Assembly: GCA_902786925.1 (NCBI GenBank) | Contig: CADAEK010000016.1 | Location: 1 to 64,000, forward strand | Direction: 5' to 3' | Length of the DNA: 64,000 bases | Origin: an uncultured Bacteroidales bacterium | GTDB taxonomy: Bacteria; Bacteroidota; Bacteroidia; Bacteroidales; Bacteroidaceae | Shown here: positions 46,701 to 56,788 of the stretch, one piece after another | How the letters are laid out: every line of letters begins with the position of its first letter | Position numbering within the stretch: position 1 is the stretch's first letter | The notes under the pieces: model-generated | What the model was told of the DNA's origin: nothing | Database searches by the model: none | Seen by the model: only the letters and a program-made list of their open reading frames with translations | Made by a program: the position numbers and the translations under genes

Positions 46701-49700
46701 TGGCACCCGCAATTCGTGAGGTGAACGACTACAATGCCATCGTCATGTGGGATCCGCGTGCCTTGTTAAAGCTGCGTGTCAACATGACAGGTGAGAACGG
46801 CACATATTCCAACATCGTTGATCTCTCAGATAATACGGATGCACTCAACAAACATCAGTTCAATTTCGACCTGACCAGCAAGTGCGTGGAATACGACTTT
46901 GACCTCATGATCATCCGCAATAGTTCACAGATGAAGATTTTCGGCACCTCGGTCAATGGTGTCTATCCCGACACACTCGCCGTGAAGGTCAAGAAGATGG
47001 ACAAGGGCGATTTGGCGAACTATCGCTATATGAACCTGGCCAGATTTGATTCCATCCGAGCCACCACCAAGCAGAGCAGCGTGGTGCTGAACTGGGGCAC
47101 GTCGGGTGGCGAGAGCGACTTCTACCGCGTATTGCGCCGCGACCATGGCACGACTGCATGGACGGACACCATTGCCGACAACATCCAGCAGACTTTCGTT
47201 GAGGACAAGAAGGTGTATGTACAGCAGGTGTACGACTACATGGTGGAGAGCATCACGCAGTGTGAAGGTGTACACATCGTCCGCTCGGATGTCGAAACAG
47301 GCAATTGCGAACCTACCGCAATGGTGTGCGGTTATGTACGCATGGCCGACGGCACCGGGATGGCTGGCGTGAAGGTGATCATCACACCAGAGGGTGACCT
47401 CACAGAGTCGCTCAACAGCGCACAATACGAGGTGTTCACCGACAACACGGGCTACTATGAAAAGAAAGGACTGAAATACCGTGGTGAAGGCAAGTTCAAA
47501 GTCAATGTGCCTATCACTGGCGACATGAAGCCTTTCACAGGTGGCGGCGAAATCACGTTCAGCACCAAAAGCAATATGCTCGCTAACTACAACTTCTACC
47601 AAGACCAGTATGTGGTTTACTCGGGTAACGTCTATTACAGCGACACCAGCATCCCCGTGCCGGGCGTATCGTTCAAGCTGGACGGCAAGCCCATGTACGA
47701 TGCCAGCAAGAACCTGATCGAGACCGACAACCAGGGTTCCTTCTCGCTGAGCATTCCTCATGGCGCACACAGCGTACAGGCTGTGAAGGACGGACACATT
47801 CTGGCCGACAACGGTTTCCTGATGAACCCTGACGAGAAAGTGGAAGACCGCACCCAGTACAATTTCGAGAAGAACGTGGCCAGCGTCTACATTTGGGACT
47901 CCACCACTGTGGTGCTGCGCGGTCGCGTAGTGGGTGGTGACATCGAGGGCAGCAAGCCACTCGGTTCTTCCTTGTCGAAAAACAACCTCGGTGACTCGCT
48001 GAAGATTGTGCTGCAGCTGGAGGGCGACAACACCTCATGGATGATTCGCAACCCGAAGGACGAGACCGTGAAGTCTGCCAGCTATAAGGTTCCATTCGGT
48101 GAAAAGAATGCCAAGGGCGTGGGCAAGGACACCACACAGGTCTATATCACCCGCCACATGCTGACCATTCGTCCTGACAGCAAGACGGGCGAATATGAGT
48201 TGAAGGTGCACCCCGCCAAGTATAAGGTGGTGGAGGTGTCGGGCCAAGGCTACGCCACCCTGTTCCAGCAGGGCAAGGTGGGCGAGACCATCGACCTGGC
48301 GTTCAATGTACAGGGTGACACGTGCGAATACAGCCGCATCTACCATGCCACACCTACCGTGGAGGTGACACAGTTCAACCCGGGCAGCGAAAAGTACTAT
48401 GGTGTGAAGAAGCTGAAGGCTACCGACAACATTGGCAACGAGGAATGGATGAACCTCTACTACTACGAGAAGCTCTCCGAGACCGACAGCATTGGTCGCT
48501 ATTCGTTCGGCTATCCAGTCTTTATGGCAGGTTCGCCTTACGGCTGGATGCTGCAGGCCTGCGAGAAGTACTACTATAATAATAATGTGAACCGTGAGCC
48601 TGACATCGTGAAGCTGGACAGTCGTGGCAAGATTACCATCAAGAACTACCTGATTGGCACGAACGACGGCGACTTGACAAAGACCCTCACGCTGGATGAA
48701 TATGGCGGTGCATCCTACATCTTCACACCTCAGAACACCACGTTCACGCTGGAGAACGACATGGCCCTGAAGAATGTCAGCATCACCTTGGAATATGACA
48801 GCTGCTTTTACGACATCAAGCCTTTTAACGGAGGAATCATCAAGGGATACGTGATGGCCACCAAGCCGAAGGCCGACGGACGCAAGGTGGTTGTTGCAGG
48901 CACACCGATGTTGTTCGACATCCTGCGCGACCCTCCAGGCAGCGGCAGTTCAGCCTACCTTGAGGAAGGTTCGAAGTTGAGCTATGGCTATTCGGCCGAC
49001 CTGACGGCTTCATTGGGCTACAAGGTAAAGGGTGCGACGGGTTCGAATGGAGAAACATATCATGGTACCGTGGCTGCTCCTAGTGGAGCTGGCGAATCAT
49101 CGGGCACCTTGACCCATTACAAGAGCGAAGACAACTTCGTTTTAGACATCAGGACCAACTTTGGCTATTCATGGAGCTATAGCTACAATCTAGACGTGAC
49201 GGAGCGCATCCAAACCAAGTCGGGACAGAAATGGATTGGCGGTAAGGCAGACCTCTTCATCGGCACTACCGAGGATGTGATTGTGCAGGATGCTATGGCT
49301 GTGCGCGTCATCCCCGAAAAGATGTACCAATTGGTGAAGCTGCATGAGGGTGGTTCCTTCACGATGGAAGACAAAGACGGCAACACAGCCACTGTGAAAG
49401 TGCCTGTCGGCACCACGAAGGTGTTGGCAAAAGGCACAGATGACCAGGGTAAGCCCATCTATCTGGTGCGCGACGAAGTGATGCAAGTGTCACCAACGGT
49501 CAAATCGACCTTCGTCCACTCACAGAACTATATTGAGAACGAGTTGCTGCCAGACCTGATGAAGATGCGCAATTCACTCTTGCTGCCTAAAGGCACTTCT
49601 GAGGCAGATGCCAAGAAACTGGCGAACAAGCAGGGTTATGCTACTTACATTAGTGCGGTGGATGCAGACCATGAGGACTTCGGTCTGAAATACACGACAA

Positions 49701-52700
49701 TCTATCCAGACGGTGGTGTAGCGACAGGTGACAGCATCGCGTCACTGAACAATGAGATGATGGCATGGGTAGGTATCCTCGCCCAAAATGAGCAGGAGAA
49801 ACTGTCTGTGCTGCCCACCAACCGCGTGAAACGCTACGACTTTGATGGCGGCATGTCCTCTATACAATACAGTGAGTCGTTCTCCACAAGTGAGAGCGAG
49901 TCACGCTACCTCCGCTATCCAGTGATTAACGGACTGGGAAATGTAGCAAGCGGCGTGGAAGCCAGCATTCTTTCGCCCCTCCTCAACCAACTTGAAAAAC
50001 TGATAAGAGCAAAGAAAGGAGCAAACGGGCTCACCACATACACTAATGTTAATGTTGACAACGATGGCAACATGAATGCTGTGGAGGTAAAGGTACTTGG
50101 CTCGACCTTCACCATCAAAAGAAATATGATTGCAGAGGCCAACTTCAATGACAAGTATAACACCTCAAAGACTCACTCGAAGAAGACGGGCTTCACGCTG
50201 TCGGCTGCATCCAAGTCGAGCCTAACAGTCGATGTCTATCGCACAGCAGGCCGTTACTCCATTGATAAAAATGCCAACCAGTTCAACAAGTTCACATTGG
50301 ATATGCTGGACGACATCCGTAACGGAAAGTTGACCCCCAACGCGCTCAACTACCTGCCCGACACTGTAAATGTTTATTCCAACTTTGTTTTCCGCACGGT
50401 GGGCGGTGTTACCTGCCAGCCATATGAAGGACAGCGCGTGACGAAGTGGTACATGACAGGAACAGAGCTGGATGCAGCTACGATTCCTGCAGACAAGCCA
50501 CGCATCTGGATTGAAGAGCCCGTGCAGAGCAACGTGCCATTCGACAAGCCAGCACGCTACGTTCTGCACTTGGCCAACGAGACAGATTATCCAGACCGTG
50601 CTACACTGGTGTTCAACTACTTCCTCCCTGCAGGCTGCAACCCGAAGGGTGCCAAGATTTGTGTAGATGGTGCACCACTGACAGGTACGGGAGCAAACGC
50701 AGTACTCTACCCTGCTGTCGATTCCAAGACAGGCAAGGTGAATGTGTTCACGAAGGAAATCACCGTTTATCCTGGCGATGACTTCGACTATGAAGACCTC
50801 GCCATCAGCCTGATGGATCCTGAGGATGCAGGCCGCGTGTTCACGGCGAACTTCTCGGCTCACTTCATCCCATCGGCTGGCGACATCAAGGTGACCACGC
50901 CAAGTGACCACTGGGTGGTGAACACGGAGAGTCCTTACGACGGCAACCGCAAGGCTTGGTATATGCCTGTGCGCATCGAAGGCTTCAACGTGAATGGCCG
51001 TGGGTTTGACCACATTGAACTGCAATACAAGCTCACTACCCAGGGCGAGAAAGACTGGGTAAGCGTCTGCTCATACTATGCAAACGATTCGTTGCGCCAG
51101 AAAGCAAGCGGTGTGACCGACACGATTCCATCGAACGGCATCATCGTGGCTCCATTCTATGGCGAGGTGGATCCTGTGGAGCAGTACTACGACCTGCGTG
51201 CGGTGGTTTATGCACGCCACGCTGGTGGTTACCTGACCAACGCTTCGCCCATCCTGACAGGTATCAAGGATACGCGTCTGCCACGTCCGTTCGGCACACC
51301 AGAACCTACCGACGGCATTCTGGGCATCGGTGAAGATATCAAGATTGCCTTCTCTGAACCGATTGCCAGCAACTATCTGAGCAAGATTAACAACTTTGAA
51401 GTGCTGGGCACTCCTGTCAGCACCAATATCTCCACATCAACGTCGGTCACCTTCAACGGCGAGAGCACCATCGGCTTCACGCAGGGTAACCGCAACATGA
51501 AGGGCAAGAGCTTCACGGTGGATGTGATGGTGAACCCTGCATCCGACAGAGGCGAAATGACCATCTTTGCGCATGGCGGTAGCGAGAAGGGCCTGCGATT
51601 CGGCCTCACCGCTGACCGGCACTTGAAAGCCGAGGTAAACGGCACCAAGGTTGTGTCAAACAAAGCCGTTCAGTTCAACAACACACTGCACCAGATTGCC
51701 TACACGCTGGAACAAGGCGCAAAGGACATGACCATCACCTTCTACGATGGCAGCACCCTCATCGGCACCAAGACTATCAATGGCGTGTATGAACAGAATA
51801 CACCCATCTACATCGGCGTGGATGAAGAGCAAGAAGAATTCTACAAAGGCAACATGTTGGAGTTCCGACTTTGGAACCGTCCGATGGATGGCGCCGATCT
51901 GGATGATTACAGCGGCAAGACCCTGACAGGCTTCGAAAGCGGTCTGCTCGACTACTACAAACTGAACGAAGGCGAAGGCAGCTTCAGCTACGACAAGGCG
52001 CCAGGCAGCTTAGACCTCAATCTGGCTAACCACACCTGGAAGCGACCTGTCGGCATCTCGATGAAGCTGGACGGCAAGAATGGCGTACAACTGAATACGA
52101 ACCAGAAGTTCAACCGCTCGAAGAACCACGACTACACACTGATGTTCTGGTTCCGCACCAGCGACGAAAATGGCACATTGTTATCGAACGGTGAGGCACA
52201 GCGCGGACAGAGCGACCAACTCAATATCGGTTTGGAAGACGGTGCGCTATATGTACGTTCCTCTGGTTTCAAACACAAAACAGATTCGTATGTCGATGAC
52301 AATGAATGGCATAGTTTCGCCATGACCGTATCACGCAACCGCAATGTAGCTAACATCTATGTGGACAAGAGAATGGTGGAAACATTCGCTGCCGACAGCT
52401 TGAGCGGCTTCGAAGGCGACATCATCTCATTGGGTGCCACTTACGACAAGAAAGGCATGAAGGATGCTCTGACCGGCAACATCGACGAGGTGGGTATGTT
52501 TGAGAGCGTACTGCCAGTCGACCTCCTCCTCAAGTACACGACCCACACGCCAATCGCAACAACGAAACCATTGATGTTCTACCTCGACTTCGGTCGTTCG
52601 GAGCACCTGAACAACAATGAGATGCGCTTGCAACCTACAGGCATCAGCATCAAGCGTTATGTAGATGGACAAAGCAAGATTCTGGAGCGCTGCGACACGC

Positions 52701-54667
52701 TGATGACTGTGGACGAGGCCTTCGTGGATCGCGACTACTATGCGCCCATGAACAGCAATGCTCAGCTGGAGAACCTCAAGTACAGCTATGTGGCGAAGGA
52801 CAACGAGCTGCTCATTGAGTTGGAAGAACCAGATTTCATGGTGGAGAAGACCAACGTCTATGTGACCGTGAAGGAGATTCCTGACATGCAGGGCAACCTG
52901 ATGGCAAGTCCTTTGACGATGAACCTCTATGTGTATCGCAACCCTCTGCGCTGGAACATGAAGAAGCTGGATGAAGAAATTGACTACGGTCAAGAGAAAT
53001 CCATCGAAGTCAAGGTGCAGAATCTGAGCGGACAGACACAGAACTTCGACATCACCGACCTGCCAATCTGGATTACAGCTTCGAAGACCAGCGGCACTGT
53101 CAGCGCACTGGGTGAGGAAATCATCACACTCAACGTTTCTCCTTACATCAATATTGGCACCTACACCGAGCAAATCACACTCGTGGGCTACAATAGCATG
53201 TCTGAACCGTTGCCCATCACGCTGAAGGTGCGCGGTGAGGAACCTGAGTGGGCTGTCGGTGACAAGGTGAAGAAGATGAACCAAAGCATGATGATGGTGG
53301 CACGCGTGAAGATTAATGGTGTAGTGACCCACTCTACAGAGGACATCATCGGCGTGTTTGACGACGACAACCAGACGCTGGGTGTAGCACACATTGAGGT
53401 GGACAACACCGCCTATGCCCACGACGTTCATGCCTTCCTGACCATCTATGGCTACACGAACGATGACGGCACGCAGCCCAACCTGAACTTCAAGTTCTTC
53501 CAGGCATCATCTGGCAAGGTGTATAATTTGGAACCTGAAGATGAACAAATCTACACCTTCAAGAACAATGCCATCGTCGGCACTGCAGACAAGCCCGTCA
53601 TTTTGGAGAATGACTTCAACAATGTACAATGGATGACGCTGAAGGCTGGATGGAACTGGGTATCTTTCAACGTAGTACCTGAGGATGAGAATGTAACCGT
53701 AGGCGAATTCTTGAACAAAGCTGCAGGATGGGAGCCTGGCGATATCATCACCTCGGTGAACGGAACCAACGTGCAGCAGTGGGTTTACCATGAAGTGGAG
53801 AACACGAAGAAGACCGCAGCACGCACCTATAAGTGGGATCACGAAGACGAAAAGATAGACATTGATGCTACATTGATGTACAGAATTTACTCTTCCAGCG
53901 CCAAGACGGCCTACTTCGAAGGATGGTCAACCTACGAGGCTATCAAGCTCCGCAAGGGATGGAACCGTATTGCTTACCTCTCTTCCATCAACCTGCCAAT
54001 TGCTCAGGCACTGAGCGGCTACCAAGCTAATGCTGGTGATGTCATCAAGTCACAAGACGCATTTGCCGTAGCAACCATCATTCAAGACCACATCGTCTGG
54101 AAGGGTTCACTGCAGTACCTGGAGAAAGGCAAGGGCTACATGCTGAAGCGTCAGGCTGAAGATGAGACAGAGTTCTACTACCCACTCTACTGGAATAACA
54201 GCCGCTACAGCGGCAACACCACCGCAGCATCGGCACCTCGCCGCAACGCATCGGTCAACACATCAACAACGATGAACATCGTGGCTAGCGTAGCCGGTGT
54301 GGAAACAGAACCAGAAGACGTGCTGGTTGTTTACCGCGGCACCGAGAAATTGGCTGAAGCTGTAGCAGACGAAGATCAGAACTACTATCTGAACATCGGT
54401 TGCGATACTCAGTCGAAAGAAAGACTGACCTTCACGCTGGAGCGCGACGATGAGGTAGTGGCAACGACCCGCAGCCTGATTCCTTACGAGGCCAACGATG
54501 TACAGGGTACACCTGACGTGCCTACAGAAATCAACTTCACACCTGTTGACCCATCGATGTATGCTGACGGCAATTGGTACACGCTCACAGGTATCCAGTT
54601 ACAGAGCGCACCAAAACAGCCAGGCTGCTACATCCACAACGGCAAAGTGAAATCAGTTAAGTTTTAA
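43745..54667 (+). CDS. Giant secreted multidomain surface protein (3640 residues)
   Basis: One uninterrupted frame of 10.9 kb with a signal peptide (MNYKQLLVTLLVLLGFGLPMEVRA). In order: an Ig-like beta region with fibronectin-type segments (to ~480); two GLUG-like blocks (about 500-650 and 730-880: FDGCGHTLTL, GGLIGLV, GGIVGHCG); carboxypeptidase-regulatory-like turns (about 1200-1420: AGVKVIITPEG, VPGVSFKLDGK); a large unassigned middle; two LamG/concanavalin-like domains (about 2570-2950: LEFRLWNRPM, NIDEVGMFESVLP); a BACON/Ig-like domain near 3110; and a module near 3190-3290 similar to the next gene's product. The end (WYTLTGIQLQSAPKQPGCYI then NGKVKSVKF) is a sorting-type tail. It is probably a cell-surface adhesin or polymer-binding protein. 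The boundaries are approximate. Confidence 0.75.
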   Translation: MNYKQLLVTLLVLLGFGLPMEVRADDFTYNAGHYSCMQVALDKVRFTLPTGNLYRTNDGVQEGYVYVSVDGGADQTLLAWKCDKYSQVDEGCKIQAFQDGKFTLTGKVKDGDYTFSKSNGEISYKLNHNDDNSDHYTTTVDWQVPYSMRGKKLTLKVWAHVNWGAAGDWHVPSASERKVLLNWDCPAAPAVDVTLNDPMLSYDRAHANQTMMTYSVTANSIKSLVLHYTDAITGQTYTQNMSTKDLVGFAYIPADRPWKNIYMTGRVVNMEQKEVDIAAPDASAWMTCNMLHHPKDFKVEMMQNGTAQLSWSVDEPTRQDIDEGDFFEIQRNLMGTTDATDPYWTTISMDVSFKQGVKDYTFTDNTLMDSYKGYPVAYRIRRSATAIWAWGPGSGHQLYMSPSVFSLPQIDNATVQRTGIWTDDAHNVQFNFDFNAKHDSKGRTLIHTQAEWDAFKTLYSKDEATKNSILVLKDENSWEVFKKIVESGYTKVTAVMANDITLNDFTYRINGFAGEFDGCGHTLTLKYYSNNIESAAPFRAVNGGYFHNLTVAGSITSTAKFMGGLIGLVNYDASAVTIENCNIIATLTSKVNGDASSGGFIGIMESGTTVNFKNCSFHGKLQGNKSNNNAGFVGVAVSKTTINFAGCMFDPESLPTDMTNCRTFARADQTATVTFDDKCYYTRTYCAYNDGDEAYFVINNENDWDVFLEIVNDAAGSNKVNAILGADFSISKAVNCEQGYYGIFNGNGHTLNVNLNSESTQYMAPFVRVKGGSTFKNLHVTGSVRGAIHCAGLIGTGDRQGGEIKIENVWVSTEITCTSTHAGGIVGHCGDSPSNPYTINNCLFDGKVTSTVSGQYVGAIIGWGQGPNNKITNCLENGSYENFAHCGMNYADGNSCYGNNGSNTNNYTYHNWGEVGNDYKNAGNILLLHTKLGSGWKINRDPYPSMTTVDELLSDAVRQGKSAENMSVEEILAVYGTDWQEFGNSVAPAIREVNDYNAIVMWDPRALLKLRVNMTGENGTYSNIVDLSDNTDALNKHQFNFDLTSKCVEYDFDLMIIRNSSQMKIFGTSVNGVYPDTLAVKVKKMDKGDLANYRYMNLARFDSIRATTKQSSVVLNWGTSGGESDFYRVLRRDHGTTAWTDTIADNIQQTFVEDKKVYVQQVYDYMVESITQCEGVHIVRSDVETGNCEPTAMVCGYVRMADGTGMAGVKVIITPEGDLTESLNSAQYEVFTDNTGYYEKKGLKYRGEGKFKVNVPITGDMKPFTGGGEITFSTKSNMLANYNFYQDQYVVYSGNVYYSDTSIPVPGVSFKLDGKPMYDASKNLIETDNQGSFSLSIPHGAHSVQAVKDGHILADNGFLMNPDEKVEDRTQYNFEKNVASVYIWDSTTVVLRGRVVGGDIEGSKPLGSSLSKNNLGDSLKIVLQLEGDNTSWMIRNPKDETVKSASYKVPFGEKNAKGVGKDTTQVYITRHMLTIRPDSKTGEYELKVHPAKYKVVEVSGQGYATLFQQGKVGETIDLAFNVQGDTCEYSRIYHATPTVEVTQFNPGSEKYYGVKKLKATDNIGNEEWMNLYYYEKLSETDSIGRYSFGYPVFMAGSPYGWMLQACEKYYYNNNVNREPDIVKLDSRGKITIKNYLIGTNDGDLTKTLTLDEYGGASYIFTPQNTTFTLENDMALKNVSITLEYDSCFYDIKPFNGGIIKGYVMATKPKADGRKVVVAGTPMLFDILRDPPGSGSSAYLEEGSKLSYGYSADLTASLGYKVKGATGSNGETYHGTVAAPSGAGESSGTLTHYKSEDNFVLDIRTNFGYSWSYSYNLDVTERIQTKSGQKWIGGKADLFIGTTEDVIVQDAMAVRVIPEKMYQLVKLHEGGSFTMEDKDGNTATVKVPVGTTKVLAKGTDDQGKPIYLVRDEVMQVSPTVKSTFVHSQNYIENELLPDLMKMRNSLLLPKGTSEADAKKLANKQGYATYISAVDADHEDFGLKYTTIYPDGGVATGDSIASLNNEMMAWVGILAQNEQEKLSVLPTNRVKRYDFDGGMSSIQYSESFSTSESESRYLRYPVINGLGNVASGVEASILSPLLNQLEKLIRAKKGANGLTTYTNVNVDNDGNMNAVEVKVLGSTFTIKRNMIAEANFNDKYNTSKTHSKKTGFTLSAASKSSLTVDVYRTAGRYSIDKNANQFNKFTLDMLDDIRNGKLTPNALNYLPDTVNVYSNFVFRTVGGVTCQPYEGQRVTKWYMTGTELDAATIPADKPRIWIEEPVQSNVPFDKPARYVLHLANETDYPDRATLVFNYFLPAGCNPKGAKICVDGAPLTGTGANAVLYPAVDSKTGKVNVFTKEITVYPGDDFDYEDLAISLMDPEDAGRVFTANFSAHFIPSAGDIKVTTPSDHWVVNTESPYDGNRKAWYMPVRIEGFNVNGRGFDHIELQYKLTTQGEKDWVSVCSYYANDSLRQKASGVTDTIPSNGIIVAPFYGEVDPVEQYYDLRAVVYARHAGGYLTNASPILTGIKDTRLPRPFGTPEPTDGILGIGEDIKIAFSEPIASNYLSKINNFEVLGTPVSTNISTSTSVTFNGESTIGFTQGNRNMKGKSFTVDVMVNPASDRGEMTIFAHGGSEKGLRFGLTADRHLKAEVNGTKVVSNKAVQFNNTLHQIAYTLEQGAKDMTITFYDGSTLIGTKTINGVYEQNTPIYIGVDEEQEEFYKGNMLEFRLWNRPMDGADLDDYSGKTLTGFESGLLDYYKLNEGEGSFSYDKAPGSLDLNLANHTWKRPVGISMKLDGKNGVQLNTNQKFNRSKNHDYTLMFWFRTSDENGTLLSNGEAQRGQSDQLNIGLEDGALYVRSSGFKHKTDSYVDDNEWHSFAMTVSRNRNVANIYVDKRMVETFAADSLSGFEGDIISLGATYDKKGMKDALTGNIDEVGMFESVLPVDLLLKYTTHTPIATTKPLMFYLDFGRSEHLNNNEMRLQPTGISIKRYVDGQSKILERCDTLMTVDEAFVDRDYYAPMNSNAQLENLKYSYVAKDNELLIELEEPDFMVEKTNVYVTVKEIPDMQGNLMASPLTMNLYVYRNPLRWNMKKLDEEIDYGQEKSIEVKVQNLSGQTQNFDITDLPIWITASKTSGTVSALGEEIITLNVSPYINIGTYTEQITLVGYNSMSEPLPITLKVRGEEPEWAVGDKVKKMNQSMMMVARVKINGVVTHSTEDIIGVFDDDNQTLGVAHIEVDNTAYAHDVHAFLTIYGYTNDDGTQPNLNFKFFQASSGKVYNLEPEDEQIYTFKNNAIVGTADKPVILENDFNNVQWMTLKAGWNWVSFNVVPEDENVTVGEFLNKAAGWEPGDIITSVNGTNVQQWVYHEVENTKKTAARTYKWDHEDEKIDIDATLMYRIYSSSAKTAYFEGWSTYEAIKLRKGWNRIAYLSSINLPIAQALSGYQANAGDVIKSQDAFAVATIIQDHIVWKGSLQYLEKGKGYMLKRQAEDETEFYYPLYWNNSRYSGNTTAASAPRRNASVNTSTTMNIVASVAGVETEPEDVLVVYRGTEKLAEAVADEDQNYYLNIGCDTQSKERLTFTLERDDEVVATTRSLIPYEANDVQGTPDVPTEINFTPVDPSMYADGNWYTLTGIQLQSAPKQPGCYIHNGKVKSVKF

Positions 54668-54706
54668 CGTGCATCATTCTTCAATTAACAATTCAGAATT
54701 ATCATT

Positions 54707-55153
54707 ATGAAAAAGTCCATTATAGTAACTTTGACAGCCCTCGCCTTCGTGGCGTGGGGCTGCTCAAGCGACGATGACGACAACAGCAAGGAGTCATCGG
54801 GCAAGTTCCAGAAAACGACACCTGCATGGGTTGCACCAAACTATGACGACTATGAACAGCTCATGACCGTCGAAATTCAATTACAGGACAAGCTACAAAG
54901 CACAGCCTCGGAAGCAGACTTGCTCTGTGCCACCATCGACAACGAAGTGCGTGGATTGGCTCAGCCACAGTTGGTGAATGGCCAATGGGTGTTCGGCTTG
55001 ACTGTTGGTGCCAACAGAAAAGGAGAACCCGTCAGCCTGTCATACTACTGCAGCAAACGGAAAAGGATTTACACCATCGGATGGGTGCAGTTTGATGACG
55101 ACACGCCCTATATGGGCACAGGAAGCCTGTATCAGCCTGTGTTTATAAACTGA
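54707..55153 (+). CDS. Small surface lipoprotein related to a module of the giant protein
   Basis: 148 residues. The lipobox VAWGC is followed by SSDDDD, the acidic export signal that sends Bacteroidota lipoproteins to the cell surface. The mature part (QLMTVEIQLQDKLQSTASEA, DNEVRGLAQPQLVNGQWVFG, YYCSKRKRIYTIGW) follows the pattern of residues ~3190-3290 of the giant protein (MMMVARVKINGVVTHSTEDI, LGVAHIEVDN, FFQASSGKVYNL). It starts 39 bp after the giant gene, so is probably cotranscribed. The function is unknown; it may cap or anchor the giant protein. Confidence 0.7.
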   Translation: MKKSIIVTLTALAFVAWGCSSDDDDNSKESSGKFQKTTPAWVAPNYDDYEQLMTVEIQLQDKLQSTASEADLLCATIDNEVRGLAQPQLVNGQWVFGLTVGANRKGEPVSLSYYCSKRKRIYTIGWVQFDDDTPYMGTGSLYQPVFIN

Positions 55154-55163
55154 TTTCTGAACT

Positions 55164-56759
55164 ATGCGACAATCCATCAAATCGAATCACCTATGGCTAC
55201 TGGCAACGCTGTTTGCCAGTAGTCTTGTAGGTGTAAGCTGTTCGGACGACGACACCGCCGTCTCCCCTGCTCCCAAAGAGAAGAGCATTGTGATTCTCTA
55301 CGAGAACGACGTGCACTGCGGCATTGCCGGCTACACGAAGTTGGCAGGCCTGCGCGATGCCATTTTGGCTGCCGACACGGCTTACGTGGGCATCGTGAGC
55401 AGTGGTGACTTCCTTCAAGGCGGCACATCGGGAGCCCTTTCGAAGGGACAGTACATCATCGATATCATGCGCAACGTGGGCTACGATGCTGTCACCATTG
55501 GCAACCACGAATTCGACTATGGCACACCACACATGAAGGAGCTGCTTGGCACGTTCAACGCACCTGTAGTATGTGCCAATTTCTTTGATGCAGGGAGCAC
55601 TACCCCCTATTTCCCTCGCTATACCATCAAGCAATACGGACAGAAGCGCATCGCCTTTGTCGGTGTGTGTACACCCGAGACGATGATAGACGAAAGCTAC
55701 TCGTTTTTTGACGACATGGGCAACCTGCTCTACGACCTGAAAACGGACGACGTGTACAGCCTCGTGCAGGATGCTGTCAATGATGCTCGTGAAGAGGGTG
55801 CTGACTACGTGGTGCTGCTGTCGCATTTGGGCGAGAAGGAAAACGTGTCACGCATCGACAGTCCGGGCATGGTGAAAGCATCGGAAGGCATTGACGTGCT
55901 GCTGGACGGGCACAGCCACTCGGTCATTGAACACCAGTTTGAAAACAACTTGGCAGACCAACCCATTGCCATCACACAGACTGGCACACAGTTTGCCAAC
56001 ATCGGTCATCTGCTCATCAAGGATGGCCATATCTCCACCACCCTCATCCCGATTGCCGACATCCCCTACACGAACAGCCAAGTGAGCACCACCGTCGACA
56101 GCATTCAAACACTGATGGACGAAGTGACTTCCGCACGTATCGGCGAAACCGACTATGAGCTGACTATCAACGGCACAGATGGGAATCGTCTGGTACGCAG
56201 CGGAGAAACCAACTTGGGCGACCTTGTCGCTGATGCTTTCCGGCTGACAATGGAGGCTGACATTGGCCTTGTCAATGGTGGCGGCATCCGCAACAGCATC
56301 CCTGCCGGCGTCATCACCTACTTCCATGCCATCGATGTACAACCCTTCGACAATCACCTCTGCAAAATCAAGGCAACAGGCGCACAAATTTTGGAAATGC
56401 TGGAAAACTGTACGCGCATCACGCCAGGCGAGGATGGGCAATTTCCACAGGTGTCAGGTATGAAGTACACCATTCACCGCTCATCGGAAAGCGGCAACAC
56501 CATCAGCGATGTGCTGGTGCTTGACAGCGCCACAGGCGAATACTTGCCTTTGGATATGGAAAAGACATACACCATTGGTACTCCAGACTATACCATCAAC
56601 GGCGGATTCCACGACATGCTGAAAGGGTGTGAGGTCATCACGACGAGCTTGCTTCTCACCCACGATGCATTGGCAGAATTTATCCAACAGACCTTCAATG
56701 GCAACCAAAATGATACATACCAAGAGCCACAAGGTCGCATCACCATTATCAATGATTAA
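55164..56759 (+). CDS. Lipoprotein 5'-nucleotidase / metallophosphatase (UshA type)
   Basis: 531 residues. The lipobox is followed by CSDDD (surface export signal). The metallophosphoesterase domain has ILYENDVHCGIAGY, IVSSGDFLQGG, TIGNHEFDYGTPHM, VVLLSHLGEKENV and LLDGHSHSVIEHQ, all di-metal ligands of the family. The C-terminal 5'-nucleotidase domain has NLGDLVADAFR, LVNGGGIRNSIPAG and the DYTINGGFHDML substrate loop. It would release phosphate and nucleosides from extracellular nucleotides. It starts 10 bp after the small lipoprotein gene; with the acid phosphatase downstream it forms a phosphate-scavenging pair. Confidence 0.88.
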   Translation: MRQSIKSNHLWLLATLFASSLVGVSCSDDDTAVSPAPKEKSIVILYENDVHCGIAGYTKLAGLRDAILAADTAYVGIVSSGDFLQGGTSGALSKGQYIIDIMRNVGYDAVTIGNHEFDYGTPHMKELLGTFNAPVVCANFFDAGSTTPYFPRYTIKQYGQKRIAFVGVCTPETMIDESYSFFDDMGNLLYDLKTDDVYSLVQDAVNDAREEGADYVVLLSHLGEKENVSRIDSPGMVKASEGIDVLLDGHSHSVIEHQFENNLADQPIAITQTGTQFANIGHLLIKDGHISTTLIPIADIPYTNSQVSTTVDSIQTLMDEVTSARIGETDYELTINGTDGNRLVRSGETNLGDLVADAFRLTMEADIGLVNGGGIRNSIPAGVITYFHAIDVQPFDNHLCKIKATGAQILEMLENCTRITPGEDGQFPQVSGMKYTIHRSSESGNTISDVLVLDSATGEYLPLDMEKTYTIGTPDYTINGGFHDMLKGCEVITTSLLLTHDALAEFIQQTFNGNQNDTYQEPQGRITIIND

Positions 56760-56788
56760 TAAATCCATTACAAAATAACAAAAAGACA

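Noticed and set aside
52427-53431. A 334-codon frame opposite the giant protein gene
   Set aside because: Antisense shadow: His/Val/Leu-rich composition, no domain, inside a continuous coding frame on the other strand.
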